NCBI GenBank assembly: GCA_024640985.1
Contig: JAHEDY010000013.1
Location: 1 to 58,167 of the forward strand
Direction of reading: 5' to 3'
DNA: 58,167 nucleotides
Source of the DNA: Gammaproteobacteria bacterium
GTDB taxonomy: Bacteria; Pseudomonadota; Gammaproteobacteria; Pseudomonadales; Litorivicinaceae
Shown in pieces: positions 42,949-52,948 of the stretch. The notes beneath the pieces are model-generated. The model did not search any database and was not told the DNA's origin. It saw nothing but the letters and a program-made list of their open reading frames with translations. Position numbers and translations under genes: made by a program. Each line of letters opens with the position of its first letter. Within the stretch, counting starts at the first letter, position 1.

Positions 42949-42954
42949 ATACTT
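42949..42954 (+). promoter_or_regulatory. Possible -10 of the fmdB-aspS operon
   Basis: TATACT lies 34 bases before the fmdB ATG, in the 97-base gap after pncC. Upstream TTCTTG (42925) or TTGGAT (42928) could be a -35, at non-ideal spacings of 18 and 15. The gap and the change of gene neighbourhood make a promoter likely here, but the hexamer choice is weak. Confidence 0.35.
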
Positions 42955-42988
42955 TCACGTTTTTGGCGAGTATTTGGTCGAGGTCGAT

Positions 42989-43291
42989 ATGCCAATTTAT
43001 GAATATCAGTGTTCTGCATGCGGGCAATCGCATGATGCATTACAAAAATTGTCCGACGCACCCTTAGTTGACTGTCCGGATTGTGGCCAACCTGAACTGA
43101 AGAAAAAAATCAGTGCGGCGGGTTTCCGCCTAACCGGTGGTGGTTGGTATGAAACCGACTTTAAAACCGGTGACAAAAAGAAAAACTTGTCTGGCGACAG
43201 TCAATCCTCAGGAGCCGACAAGCCTGCGGCCTCAGACAAAGCATCTGAACCGAAAAAACCCGCATCTAGTAAAACGGAATCGGCCGCATAG
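42989..43291 (+). CDS. FmdB family zinc-ribbon regulatory protein
   Basis: A 100-residue protein with the typical start [20 protein letters not shown] and a second CxxC pair in [20 protein letters not shown], forming a one-zinc ribbon. The rest is a low-complexity hydrophilic tail rich in Lys, Ser, Ala and Pro. Function is not established in this family. The gene usually precedes aspS in pseudomonads, as here (26 bases). The ATG at 42989 is chosen because the motif must begin at the N-terminus; an in-frame upstream start at 42932 would add unrelated residues. Confidence 0.88.
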   Translation: MPIYEYQCSACGQSHDALQKLSDAPLVDCPDCGQPELKKKISAAGFRLTGGGWYETDFKTGDKKKNLSGDSQSSGADKPAASDKASEPKKPASSKTESAA

Positions 43292-43317
43292 GCCTTTTGA
43301 AAAAGGAATTAGTATTC

Positions 43318-45093
43318 ATGCGCACCCACTACTGTGGCGAACTCAACGCCAAGCACATCGGTGACACAATCACTGTTTGCGGCTGGGTTCACCGCCGCCG
43401 TGACCATGGCGGAGTGATCTTTCTTGACCTGCGAGATCGGCAGGGACTCCTTCAAGTGGTCGTTGATCCCGATACCAAAGACGCCTTTGCGACTGCGGAT
43501 CGAGCACGATCAGAGTGGGTCATGCAGATTACGGGGCTGGTGCGCGCGCGACCTGAAGGGACAGTGAACGCAGACATGCCGACCGGTGAAATTGAAGTGT
43601 TAGGCCGTGAAGTGCGAGTTCTCAATACAGCCGACACGCCACCATTTCAATTGGATGAGCATGCCAAGGTTGGTGAGGAAGTCCGCTTGAAGCATCGGTA
43701 CATGGATCTTCGTCGACCAGAGATGCTCGAGAATTTAATGCTCCGCTCTCGAGTCACGACCTTTGTCCGAAATTTCTTGGCGGGCCATGGTTTTGTGGAT
43801 ACTGAGACGCCGGTTCTGACGCGTGCTACTCCCGAGGGTGCGCGTGATTATTTGGTTCCTTCCCGGGTTCACAAGGGTGAATTTTTCGCGTTACCACAGT
43901 CGCCACAGCTCTTTAAGCAGCTGTTGATGGTGGCGGGACTGGATCGTTATTTCCAAATTGCCAAATGTTTCCGTGATGAAGATCTTCGTGCTGATCGGCA
44001 ACCTGAGTTCACACAGATTGACCTTGAGATGTCATTTGCCGATGAAGAGGCGGTGATGCGCTTGACCGAATCGATGATTCGAGACTTATTTCAGGCTGAA
44101 ATGGACGTTGATTTAGGAGCCTTCCCGAGGATGCCTTACGCAGAGGCGATGGCTCGTTTTGGAAGTGATAAGCCTGACCTTAGAATTCCTCTAGAACTCA
44201 TTGATATCAAAGATTTAATGGCTGAGGTTGATTTCAAGGTCTTCAGTGGTCCAGCGAATGATCCAAATGGCCGTGTCACGGTTCTGAAGGTTCCGGGCGG
44301 CGCCTCCATTTCGCGCAAAGAAATCGATGATTACACGAAATTTGTCGGTCAGTACGGTGCGAAGGGTTTAGCCTGGGTTAAGGTGAATGCGCTCAGTGAG
44401 GGTCTTGAGGGCCTGCAGAGCCCGATCTTGAAGTTTATGCCCGATGACGTGGTGATGGCGCTGATTGAGCGCGTTAATGCGGCTGATGGCGACATTTTAT
44501 TCTTTGGCGCTGACTCCACGCGTGTGGTTTCTGATGGCCTCGGTGCACTGCGTGTCAAGCTTGGGCATGATCTGAATCTATTGACGCATCAATGGGCGCC
44601 GTTGTGGGTTGTGGACTTCCCCATGTTTGAAGATGCAGGCGATGGTCATGTTGCTGCGTTACATCATCCATTTACGGCTCCAACAGTGGATGCTGACACA
44701 TTGAAAACCAAGCCGTTGGATGCGTTATCCCGCGCCTATGACATGGTGCTCAATGGCACCGAATTGGGGGGTGGATCGATCCGGATTCACGATCAAGCCA
44801 TGCAACAAGCTGTCTTTGATGTGTTGAATATCTCTGCTGAAGAGCAGCGTGAGAAGTTTGGTTTCCTATTGGATGCGTTGCGCTACGGCGCACCTCCACA
44901 CGGTGGTTTGGCCTTCGGTTTGGATCGATTGGTCATGTTGATGTTGGGAGCGACGTCGATCCGCGACGTGATTGCATTCCCGAAAACGCAATCCGCGACT
45001 TGCTTATTGACTGATGCCCCAGGGGTTGTCAGCGCAGAACAGTTAAAAGAAGTTGGTGTGCGGATTCGTCAGGATAAAACGGAGACGATGTAA
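43318..45093 (+). CDS. aspS: Aspartyl-tRNA synthetase, predicted non-discriminating
   Basis: Charges tRNA-Asp. The 591-residue bacterial-type class II enzyme has the N-terminal anticodon-binding OB fold ([29 protein letters not shown]), motif 2 ([18 protein letters not shown]), the GAD insert and motif 3 ([15 protein letters not shown]). His30 and Gly81 occupy the positions that are Leu30/Lys81 in the E. coli enzyme. They match the His/Gly pair of the Pseudomonas AspRS that also charges tRNA-Asn. The ATG at 43318 aligns with E. coli. TAATG overlap with yebC. Confidence 0.95.
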   Translation: MRTHYCGELNAKHIGDTITVCGWVHRRRDHGGVIFLDLRDRQGLLQVVVDPDTKDAFATADRARSEWVMQITGLVRARPEGTVNADMPTGEIEVLGREVRVLNTADTPPFQLDEHAKVGEEVRLKHRYMDLRRPEMLENLMLRSRVTTFVRNFLAGHGFVDTETPVLTRATPEGARDYLVPSRVHKGEFFALPQSPQLFKQLLMVAGLDRYFQIAKCFRDEDLRADRQPEFTQIDLEMSFADEEAVMRLTESMIRDLFQAEMDVDLGAFPRMPYAEAMARFGSDKPDLRIPLELIDIKDLMAEVDFKVFSGPANDPNGRVTVLKVPGGASISRKEIDDYTKFVGQYGAKGLAWVKVNALSEGLEGLQSPILKFMPDDVVMALIERVNAADGDILFFGADSTRVVSDGLGALRVKLGHDLNLLTHQWAPLWVVDFPMFEDAGDGHVAALHHPFTAPTVDADTLKTKPLDALSRAYDMVLNGTELGGGSIRIHDQAMQQAVFDVLNISAEEQREKFGFLLDALRYGAPPHGGLAFGLDRLVMLMLGATSIRDVIAFPKTQSATCLLTDAPGVVSAEQLKEVGVRIRQDKTETM

Positions 45094-45836
45094 TGGCAGG
45101 TCATAGTAAATGGGCCAACATTAAACATAAAAAAGCAGCGCAAGACGCCAAGCGCGGCAAGATTTTTACGAAATTGATTCGCGAAATCACGGTGGCTGCC
45201 AAGATGGGCGGAGGTGAGCCTTCGGACAACCCGCGATTGCGAGCGGCGATTGATAAGGCGCTTTCAGCGAACATGACCAAAGACACGATCCAGCGTGCGA
45301 TCGACCGCGGTGCCGGAGGTGGCGACAACGATCACGTTGAGGAACTCACCTACGAAGGCTATGGAGCCGCCGGCGTCGCGGTGCTTGTGGAAGTGATGAC
45401 CGACAACAAAAATCGGACCGTAGCTGAAGTTCGGCACGCATTTAGTAAGTGCGGTGGTAATCTCGGAACCGATGGCTCGGTCGCTTATCTGTTTACGAAG
45501 CGTGGTCAGATTTTGATTGAACAGGCTGATGAAGACGCGGTCATGGAAGCGGCGCTAGAAGCTGGTGCTGAGGATGTGATCACCCAAGACGACGGTTCGA
45601 TCGATGTTGCGACGACTCAAAATGATGTGGTCGAAGTCAAAGATGCACTGATTGCCGCTGGTATTGAGGTCTTGGCGGCTGAGGTGGCTTTGGTTCCCTC
45701 AACAACCGCAGAGCTTGACGAAGAGAGTGCTCCGAAAGTCATGAAATTGATCGATATGCTTGAAGATCTGGATGATGTGCAAAACGTCTATACCAATGCG
45801 AACTTCACCGACGAGTTGCTTGAGTCTCTGGCCTGA
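45093..45836 (+). CDS. yebC: YebC/PmpR family protein (TACO1 family)
   Basis: YebC/TACO1 family proteins are cytoplasmic and have been linked both to transcriptional regulation and to translation of proline stretches. The 247-residue protein begins with the invariant [20 protein letters not shown] and has [36 protein letters not shown] and the C-terminal [14 protein letters not shown]. Sitting directly between aspS and ruvC is the conserved order. Confidence 0.94.
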   Translation: MAGHSKWANIKHKKAAQDAKRGKIFTKLIREITVAAKMGGGEPSDNPRLRAAIDKALSANMTKDTIQRAIDRGAGGGDNDHVEELTYEGYGAAGVAVLVEVMTDNKNRTVAEVRHAFSKCGGNLGTDGSVAYLFTKRGQILIEQADEDAVMEAALEAGAEDVITQDDGSIDVATTQNDVVEVKDALIAAGIEVLAAEVALVPSTTAELDEESAPKVMKLIDMLEDLDDVQNVYTNANFTDELLESLA

Positions 45837-46384
45837 TGCGTAGAATCCTCGGCATCGATCCAGGCTCCATCAAAACCGGATGGGGCGTGATCGAAGTGGA
45901 GGGTAGCCGCGTTGTTTATTTGGAATCTGGCATTCTGAAACTGGGTTCCGGTGCGATGTCCGATCGGTTACTGACATTACACCAAGGTCTGGCTGATGTG
46001 ATGCTTCGACTTCAGCCCACCGAGTGCGCGGTTGAAGAAGTCTTTCTCGCGAAAAATTTTCAATCGGCGTTAAAGCTCGGTCAAGCGCGTGGCGTGGCTT
46101 TGTTATCGGCAGGCACTGCATCGATTCCCGTCAAAGAATTTGCTGCCAAAACTGTCAAGCAGGCGATCTGTGGACAGGGACAAGCGAGCAAAGCTCAAAT
46201 GCAAAATATGGTCATACGGATCCTCGGGTTATCAGACAATCCAGGCGAGGATGCGGCGGACGCACTCGGTATTGCGCTCTGCGCTGGGTACAGTAAAGAT
46301 GGCGAGGGTGCTGATGCGCGATTTCGATTGTCATCGCGCTCGCGCTCGGGAAGCCGTTGGCGCTTAAAGGAGAGTCCGAAATGA
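45836..46384 (+). CDS. ruvC: Holliday junction resolvase RuvC
   Basis: Endonuclease that cuts Holliday junctions bound by RuvAB. The 182-residue RNase H-fold protein has the catalytic Asp in ILGIDPGSIKTGWGVI, Glu in CAVEEVFLAKNFQSALKLGQ, and the C-terminal acidic cluster EDAADALGIALC. The C-terminal tail is basic and Ser/Arg-rich. The ATG shares a base with the yebC stop, and ruvA starts at an ATGA overlap. Confidence 0.96.
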   Translation: MRRILGIDPGSIKTGWGVIEVEGSRVVYLESGILKLGSGAMSDRLLTLHQGLADVMLRLQPTECAVEEVFLAKNFQSALKLGQARGVALLSAGTASIPVKEFAAKTVKQAICGQGQASKAQMQNMVIRILGLSDNPGEDAADALGIALCAGYSKDGEGADARFRLSSRSRSGSRWRLKESPK

Positions 46385-46965
46385 TCGGTCGAATTACCGG
46401 CATACTCTTAGGAATCGAGCATCAAACTGCCTTGGTTGATGTGGGTGGCCTTGGCTATGAAGTTGAATGCCCAGTCAGTACGCTGTGTGAACTCCCGGCG
46501 GTTGGGCAACAGATCACGCTGCAAACACACTTTGTCGTTCGCGAAGATGCGCAACTCTTATATGGGTTTTTAACCCACGAAGACCGCGAGTCATTCCGCA
46601 TTTTAATCAAAATCTCAGGCGTTGGTCCGAAGCTCGCAATCGGTGTTCTTTCCGGTTTGTCCGGTGACGAACTGGCCTCGGCTGTTGAGCGTGATGACGT
46701 GGCCACATTGACTCGCCTCCCGGGAATTGGCAAAAAGACGGCAGAACGATTAATTGTTGAATTGCGTGGTCGAATGAGCTCCAGTGGAACCTCAACCGTG
46801 AATCATGCCGCCTCACCGATTGAAGAGGCTGTTCTTGGGTTGATCGCTCTTGGTTACAAAGAAACCGAGGCAAGAAAAGCAATCGACCGATTACCCAATG
46901 ATTCAGAAGCGACACCTGAAAGCTTGATCAGAGCGAGTCTCAAACAGATGTTACGTCAACCATGA
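46381..46965 (+). CDS. ruvA: Holliday junction DNA helicase RuvA
   Basis: Tetrameric junction-binding protein that loads RuvB. The 194-residue protein begins [11 protein letters not shown], with the OB fold, two helix-hairpin-helix motifs ([16 protein letters not shown] and [16 protein letters not shown]) and a C-terminal domain ([20 protein letters not shown]) that contacts RuvB. The ATG at 46381 is preferred because it gives the canonical N-terminus and an ATGA overlap with ruvC. Confidence 0.96.
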   Translation: MIGRITGILLGIEHQTALVDVGGLGYEVECPVSTLCELPAVGQQITLQTHFVVREDAQLLYGFLTHEDRESFRILIKISGVGPKLAIGVLSGLSGDELASAVERDDVATLTRLPGIGKKTAERLIVELRGRMSSSGTSTVNHAASPIEEAVLGLIALGYKETEARKAIDRLPNDSEATPESLIRASLKQMLRQP

Positions 46966-47981
46966 GCGAACGCATTATCGAGGGAGAGTCTTTGCCAGAG
47001 GATGTGCGTATTGAGCGCGCGGTCCGGCCGAAAACGCTCTTAGAATATGAAGGTCAGCCTAAGGTGCGTGACCAGATGCAGCTGTTTGTGGATGCCGCCA
47101 GAAACCGCTCCGAACCCTTAGACCATACATTGATCTTTGGCCCACCAGGGCTTGGTAAAACAACACTTGCCAATATCATCGCCCATGAAATGGGGGCCTC
47201 GCTGAAATCGACTTCGGGTCCTGTGATGGAGCGTGCCGGTGATTTAGCAGCAATTCTGACGAATCTCGAGGCTGGTGATGTGCTGTTCATTGATGAGATT
47301 CATCGACTTTCGGCCTCTGTCGAAGAAGTGTTATATCCCGCAATGGAGGATTATCAGCTCGATATTATGATTGGCGAAGGGCCAGCAGCACGGTCAATCA
47401 AATTAGACTTGCCGCCATTTACATTGGTTGGTGCAACCACTCGAGCCGGACTATTGACCAGTCCGTTACGCGATCGTTTTGGGATCGTACAACGTTTGGA
47501 ATTTTATTCGGAAGGCGATTTGGCGAAAATCGTGGCGAGGTCTGCCAATCTTATGGGGGTGGAATGTGAAGCTGATGGAGCGTTTGAAATCGCCAAACGC
47601 TCTCGTGGAACCCCAAGGATCGCAAACCGGCTTTTGCGCCGGGTCAGAGACTTTGCTGAAGTCCGGGCCGATGGTGTGATTACCAATCCAGTTGCTGATG
47701 ATGCCTTGAACTTATTGCATGTCGATGCGCGTGGGTTTGACCAAATGGACCGCAAGCTATTATCGGTCCTCGCCAATCACTTTAATGGAGGTCCTGTGGG
47801 GATTGAGTCGCTCGCGACCTCCTTAGGTGAAGAACGCGGTACGCTCGAGGAAGTGATCGAGCCGTATTTGATTCAGCAAGGCTACCTTCATCGAACGCCT
47901 CGTGGTCGAACCTTGACACAGGCAGGATATCAAGTGGTCGGACTGGCAGGTGGGGCAGATGACTTGTTTCAGGAATCCTGA
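46962..47981 (+). CDS. ruvB: Holliday junction DNA helicase RuvB
   Basis: AAA+ motor for branch migration. The 339-residue protein has [20 protein letters not shown], Walker [15 protein letters not shown], Walker [21 protein letters not shown], sensor 1 [20 protein letters not shown] and the C-terminal winged helix ([17 protein letters not shown]). It overlaps ruvA by 4 bases and ybgC by one. Confidence 0.97.
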   Translation: MSERIIEGESLPEDVRIERAVRPKTLLEYEGQPKVRDQMQLFVDAARNRSEPLDHTLIFGPPGLGKTTLANIIAHEMGASLKSTSGPVMERAGDLAAILTNLEAGDVLFIDEIHRLSASVEEVLYPAMEDYQLDIMIGEGPAARSIKLDLPPFTLVGATTRAGLLTSPLRDRFGIVQRLEFYSEGDLAKIVARSANLMGVECEADGAFEIAKRSRGTPRIANRLLRRVRDFAEVRADGVITNPVADDALNLLHVDARGFDQMDRKLLSVLANHFNGGPVGIESLATSLGEERGTLEEVIEPYLIQQGYLHRTPRGRTLTQAGYQVVGLAGGADDLFQES

Positions 47982-48400
47982 TGCACTTTGAGATCCCTGT
48001 TCGGGTCTATATTGAAGATACCGATGCAGGCGGTATCGTGTTTTACGGCAATTACCTGAAATTTTTTGAGCGTGCGCGGACTGATTTTTTACGAAGCATT
48101 GGGATCGAGCAGTCACAGACGATTCAAGATAACCTGATTTTTGTGGTGCGTCATGTTTCGGTGGGCTATCAAGAGCCGGCTCGACTTGATGACAATTTAG
48201 GAATTTCTTGTGCGGTAAAGTCACTGCGTCGAACACGTGTTATTTTTGAGCAAGAAGCCCGTCGACAATCGGACGGCGCTCTCTTGGTGCACGCAGAGGT
48301 GGAAGTTGTTGCCGTCACTATGGATACTTTGAAGCCTCGGGCGATGCCTGAACCATTGATGAATACTTTAACCATGACAATTGAGAAAACTGATGTCTGA
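47981..48400 (+). CDS. ybgC: Acyl-CoA thioesterase YbgC (Tol-Pal associated)
   Basis: A hot-dog-fold thioesterase of the 4-hydroxybenzoyl-CoA thioesterase type, encoded at the head of the tol-pal cluster in proteobacteria. The 139-residue protein has RVYIEDTDAGGIVFYGNYLK with the catalytic Asp, and FFERARTDFLRSIGI. The role in the Tol system is not clear; links to phospholipid synthesis have been proposed. It overlaps tolQ by 8 bases. Confidence 0.94.
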   Translation: MHFEIPVRVYIEDTDAGGIVFYGNYLKFFERARTDFLRSIGIEQSQTIQDNLIFVVRHVSVGYQEPARLDDNLGISCAVKSLRRTRVIFEQEARRQSDGALLVHAEVEVVAVTMDTLKPRAMPEPLMNTLTMTIEKTDV

Positions 48401-49073
48401 AGAACTCTCTATCCTTAGCCTCGTGTTGCAAGCCGGACCAGTCGTTCAATTGGTCATGGCGACACTGGTCCTCGCTTCTGTCTTTTCATGGGTGGTCATT
48501 TTTCAGCGCACTCGAGTGTTATCCCGGGCGCAAAAACATGCCCGATTGTTTGAAGATACCTTTTGGAGTGGTGCCGAGCTCGTGGGCCTTTATAAGCAGG
48601 TTGCGAATTCACCCAACTTGATCGGCCTTGAAGCCGTCTTCAAAGCGGGTTTTCAGGAATTTACTCGACTGCGCCAAGATGTGAAATCAGACCCAGATGC
48701 GGTGATGGAAGGCGTTCACCGGGCAATGCGTGTCGCGCGAGCCAAAGAGGAAGAGCGCCTTGATGCCCATTTACCATTTCTGGCAACGGTCGGTTCGATC
48801 AGTCCGTATATCGGTCTCTTCGGGACGGTCTGGGGGATCATGAATTCCTTCCGGGGTTTGGCTGCTGTGAAGCAGGCGACCCTTGCAACCGTCGCTCCAG
48901 GGATCTCGGAGGCTTTGGTGGCAACAGCGATCGGATTATTTGCAGCGATTCCTGCAGTCATTGCCTATAACCGGTTTACGGCCAAGGTGGATAGTCTGGC
49001 GATGACCTATGAAAACTTCGCTGACGAATTTGCGGCAATCCTGCACCGTCGCGTCCATCAGCGGGGTGAGTGA
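48393..49073 (+). CDS. tolQ: Tol-Pal system protein TolQ
   Basis: Inner-membrane proton-channel subunit, homologous to ExbB/MotA. The 226-residue protein has three membrane segments: about 17-38, about 130-155 (in TVGSISPYIGLFGTVWGIMN) and about 165-190 (EALVATAIGLFAAIPAVIAY). The ATG at 48393 gives the usual short periplasmic N-terminus. An upstream in-frame start at 48381 would add four residues. TGATG junction with tolR. Confidence 0.96.
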   Translation: MSEELSILSLVLQAGPVVQLVMATLVLASVFSWVVIFQRTRVLSRAQKHARLFEDTFWSGAELVGLYKQVANSPNLIGLEAVFKAGFQEFTRLRQDVKSDPDAVMEGVHRAMRVARAKEEERLDAHLPFLATVGSISPYIGLFGTVWGIMNSFRGLAAVKQATLATVAPGISEALVATAIGLFAAIPAVIAYNRFTAKVDSLAMTYENFADEFAAILHRRVHQRGE

Positions 49074-49501
49074 TGGCGCGTTTGTCGCGACGGAATCGAA
49101 AACGACTGGTCTCCGAGATTAATGTGGTGCCCTACATTGATGTGATGTTGGTGTTATTGGTGATCTTTATGGTGACCGCGCCAATGCTGACCCCGGGAGT
49201 GCCGATCGAGCTTCCAGAGGCCTCGACTGAACCACTGCCGGTTGATGCTGACGAAGAACCTCTGGTGATTTCGATGAATGGTCAAGGACAGCTATTCATC
49301 AATATTGGTGGGGACGGTGAGACTGCAGTGAGCCTAGGCGTCATCAAAGATCGCGTGATGAAAGTGCTTGCGGCAAAACCAGGAACTCCAGTCCAGCTTC
49401 GTGGTGATCAGGGTTTAGACTATGGAACCGTGATGGAGGTGATGAGCGCACTGCAAGGTGTCGGAGTCACATCCATCGGCTTAGTCGCGGAGACCCCCTA
49501 G
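49073..49501 (+). CDS. tolR: Tol-Pal system protein TolR
   Basis: ExbD/MotB-like partner of TolQ. The 142-residue protein has a basic cytoplasmic start (MARLSRRNRKRLVSEINVVP) and one membrane helix with the proton-path Asp in PYIDVMLVLLVIFMVTAP. A periplasmic domain with VQLRGDQGLDYGTVMEVM follows. The ATG shares a base with the tolQ stop; a GTG one codon earlier is possible. TAGTG overlap with tolA. Confidence 0.96.
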   Translation: MARLSRRNRKRLVSEINVVPYIDVMLVLLVIFMVTAPMLTPGVPIELPEASTEPLPVDADEEPLVISMNGQGQLFINIGGDGETAVSLGVIKDRVMKVLAAKPGTPVQLRGDQGLDYGTVMEVMSALQGVGVTSIGLVAETP

Positions 49502-50280
49502 TGGACCGTCGGGGCGAGAATCTGATTCGTCCCCTGATGCTCGCCATCGGCTTGCATATTATCCTGTTATCGACATTTTTTATTGCCGTCTCACCTGAGG
49601 CCAAAACGATCACGCCGCCACCTGTTGTGGTGATACAGGCGACTGAACTCACCTTTGCTCCCTCTGCTGCTGCAGAGGCGCGAGCGAAACAGAAGAAAGC
49701 GGAAGAGAAGAAGCAAGCGGAAGAGAAGAAGCAAGCGGAAGAGAAGAAGCAAGCGGAAGAGAAGAAGCGAGCCGAAGAGAAGAAGCGAGCGGAAGAGAAG
49801 AAGCGAGCCGAAGAGAAGAAGCGAGCCGAAGAGAAGAAGCAAGCCGAAGAGAAGAAGCAAGCCGAAGAGAAGAAGCAAGCGCTTGAAGAAGCATTTAAAA
49901 GGGCGGAAGCCGAGGCGCGGGCGTTAGAAGACTTGGAAAAACAAAAAGAGGAAGCTGAGCTTGCTCTTTTAAATGCTTTAGCTACTGAAAAAGCTGCAGC
50001 TAATGTGATCGATGCCATGACAACTAAGATCACGCGTGCGTGGCGGAAACCTCCGGGTTACAAAGGTGGGGTCGAGGTTCTTCTTAGAATGTCTCTCGCA
50101 TCAAATGGAGAACTAGTGGATGTTACTGTCGTTGGAGGTAGCGGTAATGTATCGTTTAACCGATCTGCCGTTAACGCAGTGAAACGAGCGGCGCCATTCG
50201 ATGAAGTGAAACAATTTGACGCGGCTACGTTTGAGGAAAAGTTTAGATCGATTACCGTTAAGTTTAGACCGGAGAGATAG
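49501..50280 (+). CDS. tolA: Tol-Pal system protein TolA, short form with hexapeptide repeat
   Basis: Links the TolQR motor to TolB and Pal across the periplasm. The 259-residue protein has a short cytoplasmic start, one membrane helix (PLMLAIGLHIILLSTFFIAV), a helical domain II with ten copies of AEEKKQ/AEEKKR, and a C-terminal domain III (ITRAWRKPPGYKGGVEVLLR). It is far shorter than E. coli TolA (421). The start is GTG, with GGAG eight bases upstream. tolB follows after 6 bases. Confidence 0.94.
   Translation: MDRRGENLIRPLMLAIGLHIILLSTFFIAVSPEAKTITPPPVVVIQATELTFAPSAAAEARAKQKKAEEKKQAEEKKQAEEKKQAEEKKRAEEKKRAEEKKRAEEKKRAEEKKQAEEKKQAEEKKQALEEAFKRAEAEARALEDLEKQKEEAELALLNALATEKAAANVIDAMTTKITRAWRKPPGYKGGVEVLLRMSLASNGELVDVTVVGGSGNVSFNRSAVNAVKRAAPFDEVKQFDAATFEEKFRSITVKFRPER
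49699..49878 (+). repeat. Ten tandem 18-bp repeats inside tolA
   Basis: Ten head-to-tail copies of an 18-bp unit (consensus GCGGAAGAGAAGAAGCAA) differ at two main sites: GCG or GCC in the first codon, and CAA or CGA in the last. Each codes for AEEKKQ (copies 1-3 and 8-10) or AEEKKR (copies 4-7). The near-identical units make copy-number change by slippage likely, in frame each time. Confidence 0.97.
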
Positions 50281-50286
50281 GCAGTG

Positions 50287-51576
50287 ATGAAGAAAATACT
50301 TCCCTTTGTTATAGCTTTCTTGGTTGCCATGCCAGTACGTGCTGAGTTGGTGATTGAGATTACGAGAGGCGTTGAAAATCCCTTCAAAATTGCGGTAGTT
50401 CCATTTCGGGTTAAAAGTGCCGGTGCGTTCGACGCAGATTTGGCGAGACTGATCGAATCCAATCTAGAGCGAAGTGGGCAATTTGTCCGAGTGCGTCGGG
50501 AAACCATGCTGTCTCTACCGGGTCCGGATGATCAGATCTTTTATCGAGACTGGAGGGCAATAGATTCCGAGTATACGGTCGTTGGTTCGTTAGAACGAGG
50601 TAATCAAGGCTTAATCGTTCGGTTTGGGCTATACGATGTTTATGGGGAGAAATTGGTATTTCCGATGGAGCGTATTCCTGGGGAAATAGATTCACTTCGT
50701 GATATTGGGCATTATATTTCTGATCGTATTTATGAGGCATTGACCGGATTAAAAGGGATTTTCTCGACCCGCTTGCTGTACGTATCAGCTGAGCGTCGTT
50801 CTGAGAAGGATCAGACGTTTAAGTTAATCCTGTCAGATGCTGATGGCGGTCGGCCGCAAACCATCTTTCAGTCCTCTGAACCGATTTTATCACCTGCTTG
50901 GTCTCCTGACGGTTCACGGGTTGCCTATATGAGTTTCCGAGGTAAGCGCGCAGGGATCTACGTGCAGACTTTGGCAACCGGCGAGATACAGAAAGTCTCA
51001 GATTTTCCGGGGCTCAACAGCGCGCCATCATTCAGTCCAGATGGCAGAAAACTCGTATTAACGTTATCTCGTGACGGCAATCCCGAACTGTACGTTGCGA
51101 ATCTTAGGACAGGGCAGTTAGACAGGATGACCAATCACTTTGCGATTGATACAGAAGCGTCCTGGTCTCCGGATGGACGATCCATTCTATTTACATCAAG
51201 CCGCGGCGGTAAGCCGCAACTCTACATGATGAATGTGTCCGATAAGACGGTGAAGCGCGTGACTTTTGACGGGGATTACAACTCCAATGGCGCTTTTACC
51301 CCTGATGGTGAGAGTATTGTGTTTGTTCATCGGACCAATGACCGGTTCCATATTGCACGAATGAATCTCAAAACGCGTGAGATTCGGATCTTGACGGAGA
51401 CTGATTTAGATGAATCTCCGAGTGTCGCTCCGAATGGAACTATGTTAATTTATGCAACGTCAAGCGAAGGGCGAGGACTTTTAGGGCTCGTTTCCATGGA
51501 CGGGAGGGTGCGAGTTCGGTTACCTTCTGCCAGCGAGAGCGTAAGGGAACCAGCGTGGAGTCCGTTTTTTAACTAA
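50287..51576 (+). CDS. tolB: Tol-Pal system protein TolB
   Basis: Periplasmic protein that binds Pal and TolA. The 429-residue product has a signal peptide ([18 protein letters not shown]), an N-terminal domain ([19 protein letters not shown]) and a six-bladed propeller with repeated SPDG motifs ([42 protein letters not shown]). A GTG one codon before the ATG could also be used. Codon choice looks somewhat more AT-rich than in the ruv genes, by eye only. Confidence 0.96.
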   Translation: MKKILPFVIAFLVAMPVRAELVIEITRGVENPFKIAVVPFRVKSAGAFDADLARLIESNLERSGQFVRVRRETMLSLPGPDDQIFYRDWRAIDSEYTVVGSLERGNQGLIVRFGLYDVYGEKLVFPMERIPGEIDSLRDIGHYISDRIYEALTGLKGIFSTRLLYVSAERRSEKDQTFKLILSDADGGRPQTIFQSSEPILSPAWSPDGSRVAYMSFRGKRAGIYVQTLATGEIQKVSDFPGLNSAPSFSPDGRKLVLTLSRDGNPELYVANLRTGQLDRMTNHFAIDTEASWSPDGRSILFTSSRGGKPQLYMMNVSDKTVKRVTFDGDYNSNGAFTPDGESIVFVHRTNDRFHIARMNLKTREIRILTETDLDESPSVAPNGTMLIYATSSEGRGLLGLVSMDGRVRVRLPSASESVREPAWSPFFN

Positions 51577-51624
51577 AAAAGAAAAACAATTGCGTTTTCA
51601 TCAATGTTAAATAGGGGTGATGGA

Positions 51625-52197
51625 ATGAATATTTTAAAGCAGGCAAAAACTGTAGGGATCATTGCGATTTTAGCAGTGCTTGCGGGGTGCGCCGGTCAAG
51701 TTAATGAGTCAGCGCAGGGGCCTTCAAAGGTAGAGTCTGATGCTGAAAGAGCGGCACGCGAAGCTCGGCAGGCTGAGTTTCTAGCTAAACAGGAAGCTGC
51801 CAAGGCCGACCAGCAAGCAGCGAATTTGGCTGCGAAGACTGCGGAACAGCTACGAAACAATGCGATGGCTGCGGATACGCTGTTCTTTTTTGGGTTTGAT
51901 AAATCAGACCTTTCGCAAGACGCACTTGATGATTTGGATGCGCATGCAAAGTATCTGGCGGCTGATCGATCTGCAAAAGTTCGTCTCGAAGGTCATGCAG
52001 ATGAGCGTGGTTCGCGGGCTTATAACTTAGCCCTCGGTGAGCGTCGTTCGAATGCAGTGGCGCGTTACCTTGTGATTCAGGGCGTCAATCGGTCGCAAAT
52101 TGAGTCGATGAGCTATGGTGAGGAGCGTCCATTGTCATTGTCTCGTGACGAGAATGGTTGGTCGCGGAACCGTCGTGTTGAGCTGATTTATCAGTAA
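51625..52197 (+). CDS. pal: Peptidoglycan-associated lipoprotein Pal
   Basis: Outer-membrane lipoprotein that binds diaminopimelate in peptidoglycan and closes the Tol-Pal link. The 190-residue protein has a signal peptide with lipobox LAGC, a charged helical linker rich in Ala, Glu and Lys, and an OmpA-like domain. That domain holds FFFGFDKSDLSQDALDDLDA and the peptidoglycan-binding LEGHADERGSRAYNLALGER. The ATG at 51625 has GGTGATGG upstream; an ATG at 51604 would add seven residues. Confidence 0.96.
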   Translation: MNILKQAKTVGIIAILAVLAGCAGQVNESAQGPSKVESDAERAAREARQAEFLAKQEAAKADQQAANLAAKTAEQLRNNAMAADTLFFFGFDKSDLSQDALDDLDAHAKYLAADRSAKVRLEGHADERGSRAYNLALGERRSNAVARYLVIQGVNRSQIESMSYGEERPLSLSRDENGWSRNRRVELIYQ

Positions 52198-52200
52198 TCG

Positions 52201-52941
52201 ATGCGGCTAGTTCAAACTGCTGGCGCCGCCGTTGTAATGACCGCGGCGTCTTTGTTTTCGTACGCTGAAGAGCCATTTAGCGCTGAGTCTCTGCGTCAAT
52301 CGCAAGCTGAACTTCTGCTCCAGATCGATCAGTTGCGCCAAGAGACACAAGCGCTTCGTGGATTGATGGAGGAGTTGTCGTATCAGCTTGGCCAGATGTC
52401 GTCAGATCAAAAAACGCGTTATCTCGATCTGGATCAGCGGTTAGGTGAGTTGGTTCGCATCCAAAAAGATGCGGTCACAGCTCAGTCGACGCAGATCACG
52501 CCAGTTCCGGGAAGTGCTGTTGAGGGTCCTGATGGTTCTGTGACAACTCAGAATCAAGCTCCTCAAATTGCTGACCAAGACGCCTACAATGCGGCCTTCC
52601 AATTAATTCGTGAGCGCCAGTTTGAGGGTGCGTTAAGTGCGATGGAATCATTCGTTCAAACTTACCCTGATAGTGATCTTGTGTTGGATGCGCGTTTTTG
52701 GCGTGGACAGGTCTTTGATGTGTTGGGTCGCGACCAAGAGGCGATTGAAGCATTCAAAAGCTTGACGTTGGTAGCGCCGGACTATCGCCGGATTCTACAA
52801 GTCAAAGTGAAGTTAGGTAAGTTGCTGATCAAAAATCAAGACGTCATGAACGGTCGAAAGATCCTTCAGGAAGTGATCACGAAGGCGCCTGAGAGCGTTG
52901 AGGCGGGCTTGGCCTCACGTGAGCTCGAGAAGATCAACTGA
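52201..52941 (+). CDS. cpoB: Cell division coordinator CpoB (YbgF)
   Basis: Periplasmic protein that ties Tol function and outer-membrane constriction to septal peptidoglycan synthesis. The 246-residue product has a signal peptide (ending near SLFSYAEEP), a trimerising coiled coil (about residues 28-85), a Pro/Gln linker and C-terminal TPR repeats (DAYNAAFQLIRERQFEGALS). It starts 3 bases after pal. It is the last gene of the tol-pal group. Confidence 0.94.
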   Translation: MRLVQTAGAAVVMTAASLFSYAEEPFSAESLRQSQAELLLQIDQLRQETQALRGLMEELSYQLGQMSSDQKTRYLDLDQRLGELVRIQKDAVTAQSTQITPVPGSAVEGPDGSVTTQNQAPQIADQDAYNAAFQLIRERQFEGALSAMESFVQTYPDSDLVLDARFWRGQVFDVLGRDQEAIEAFKSLTLVAPDYRRILQVKVKLGKLLIKNQDVMNGRKILQEVITKAPESVEAGLASRELEKIN

Positions 52942-52948
52942 GTACACA

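Noticed and set aside
49467-50033. Long minus-strand open frame opposite tolA
   Set aside because: It is produced by the 18-bp tandem repeat, which lacks stops in several frames; its product is low-complexity Ser/Phe/Ala.
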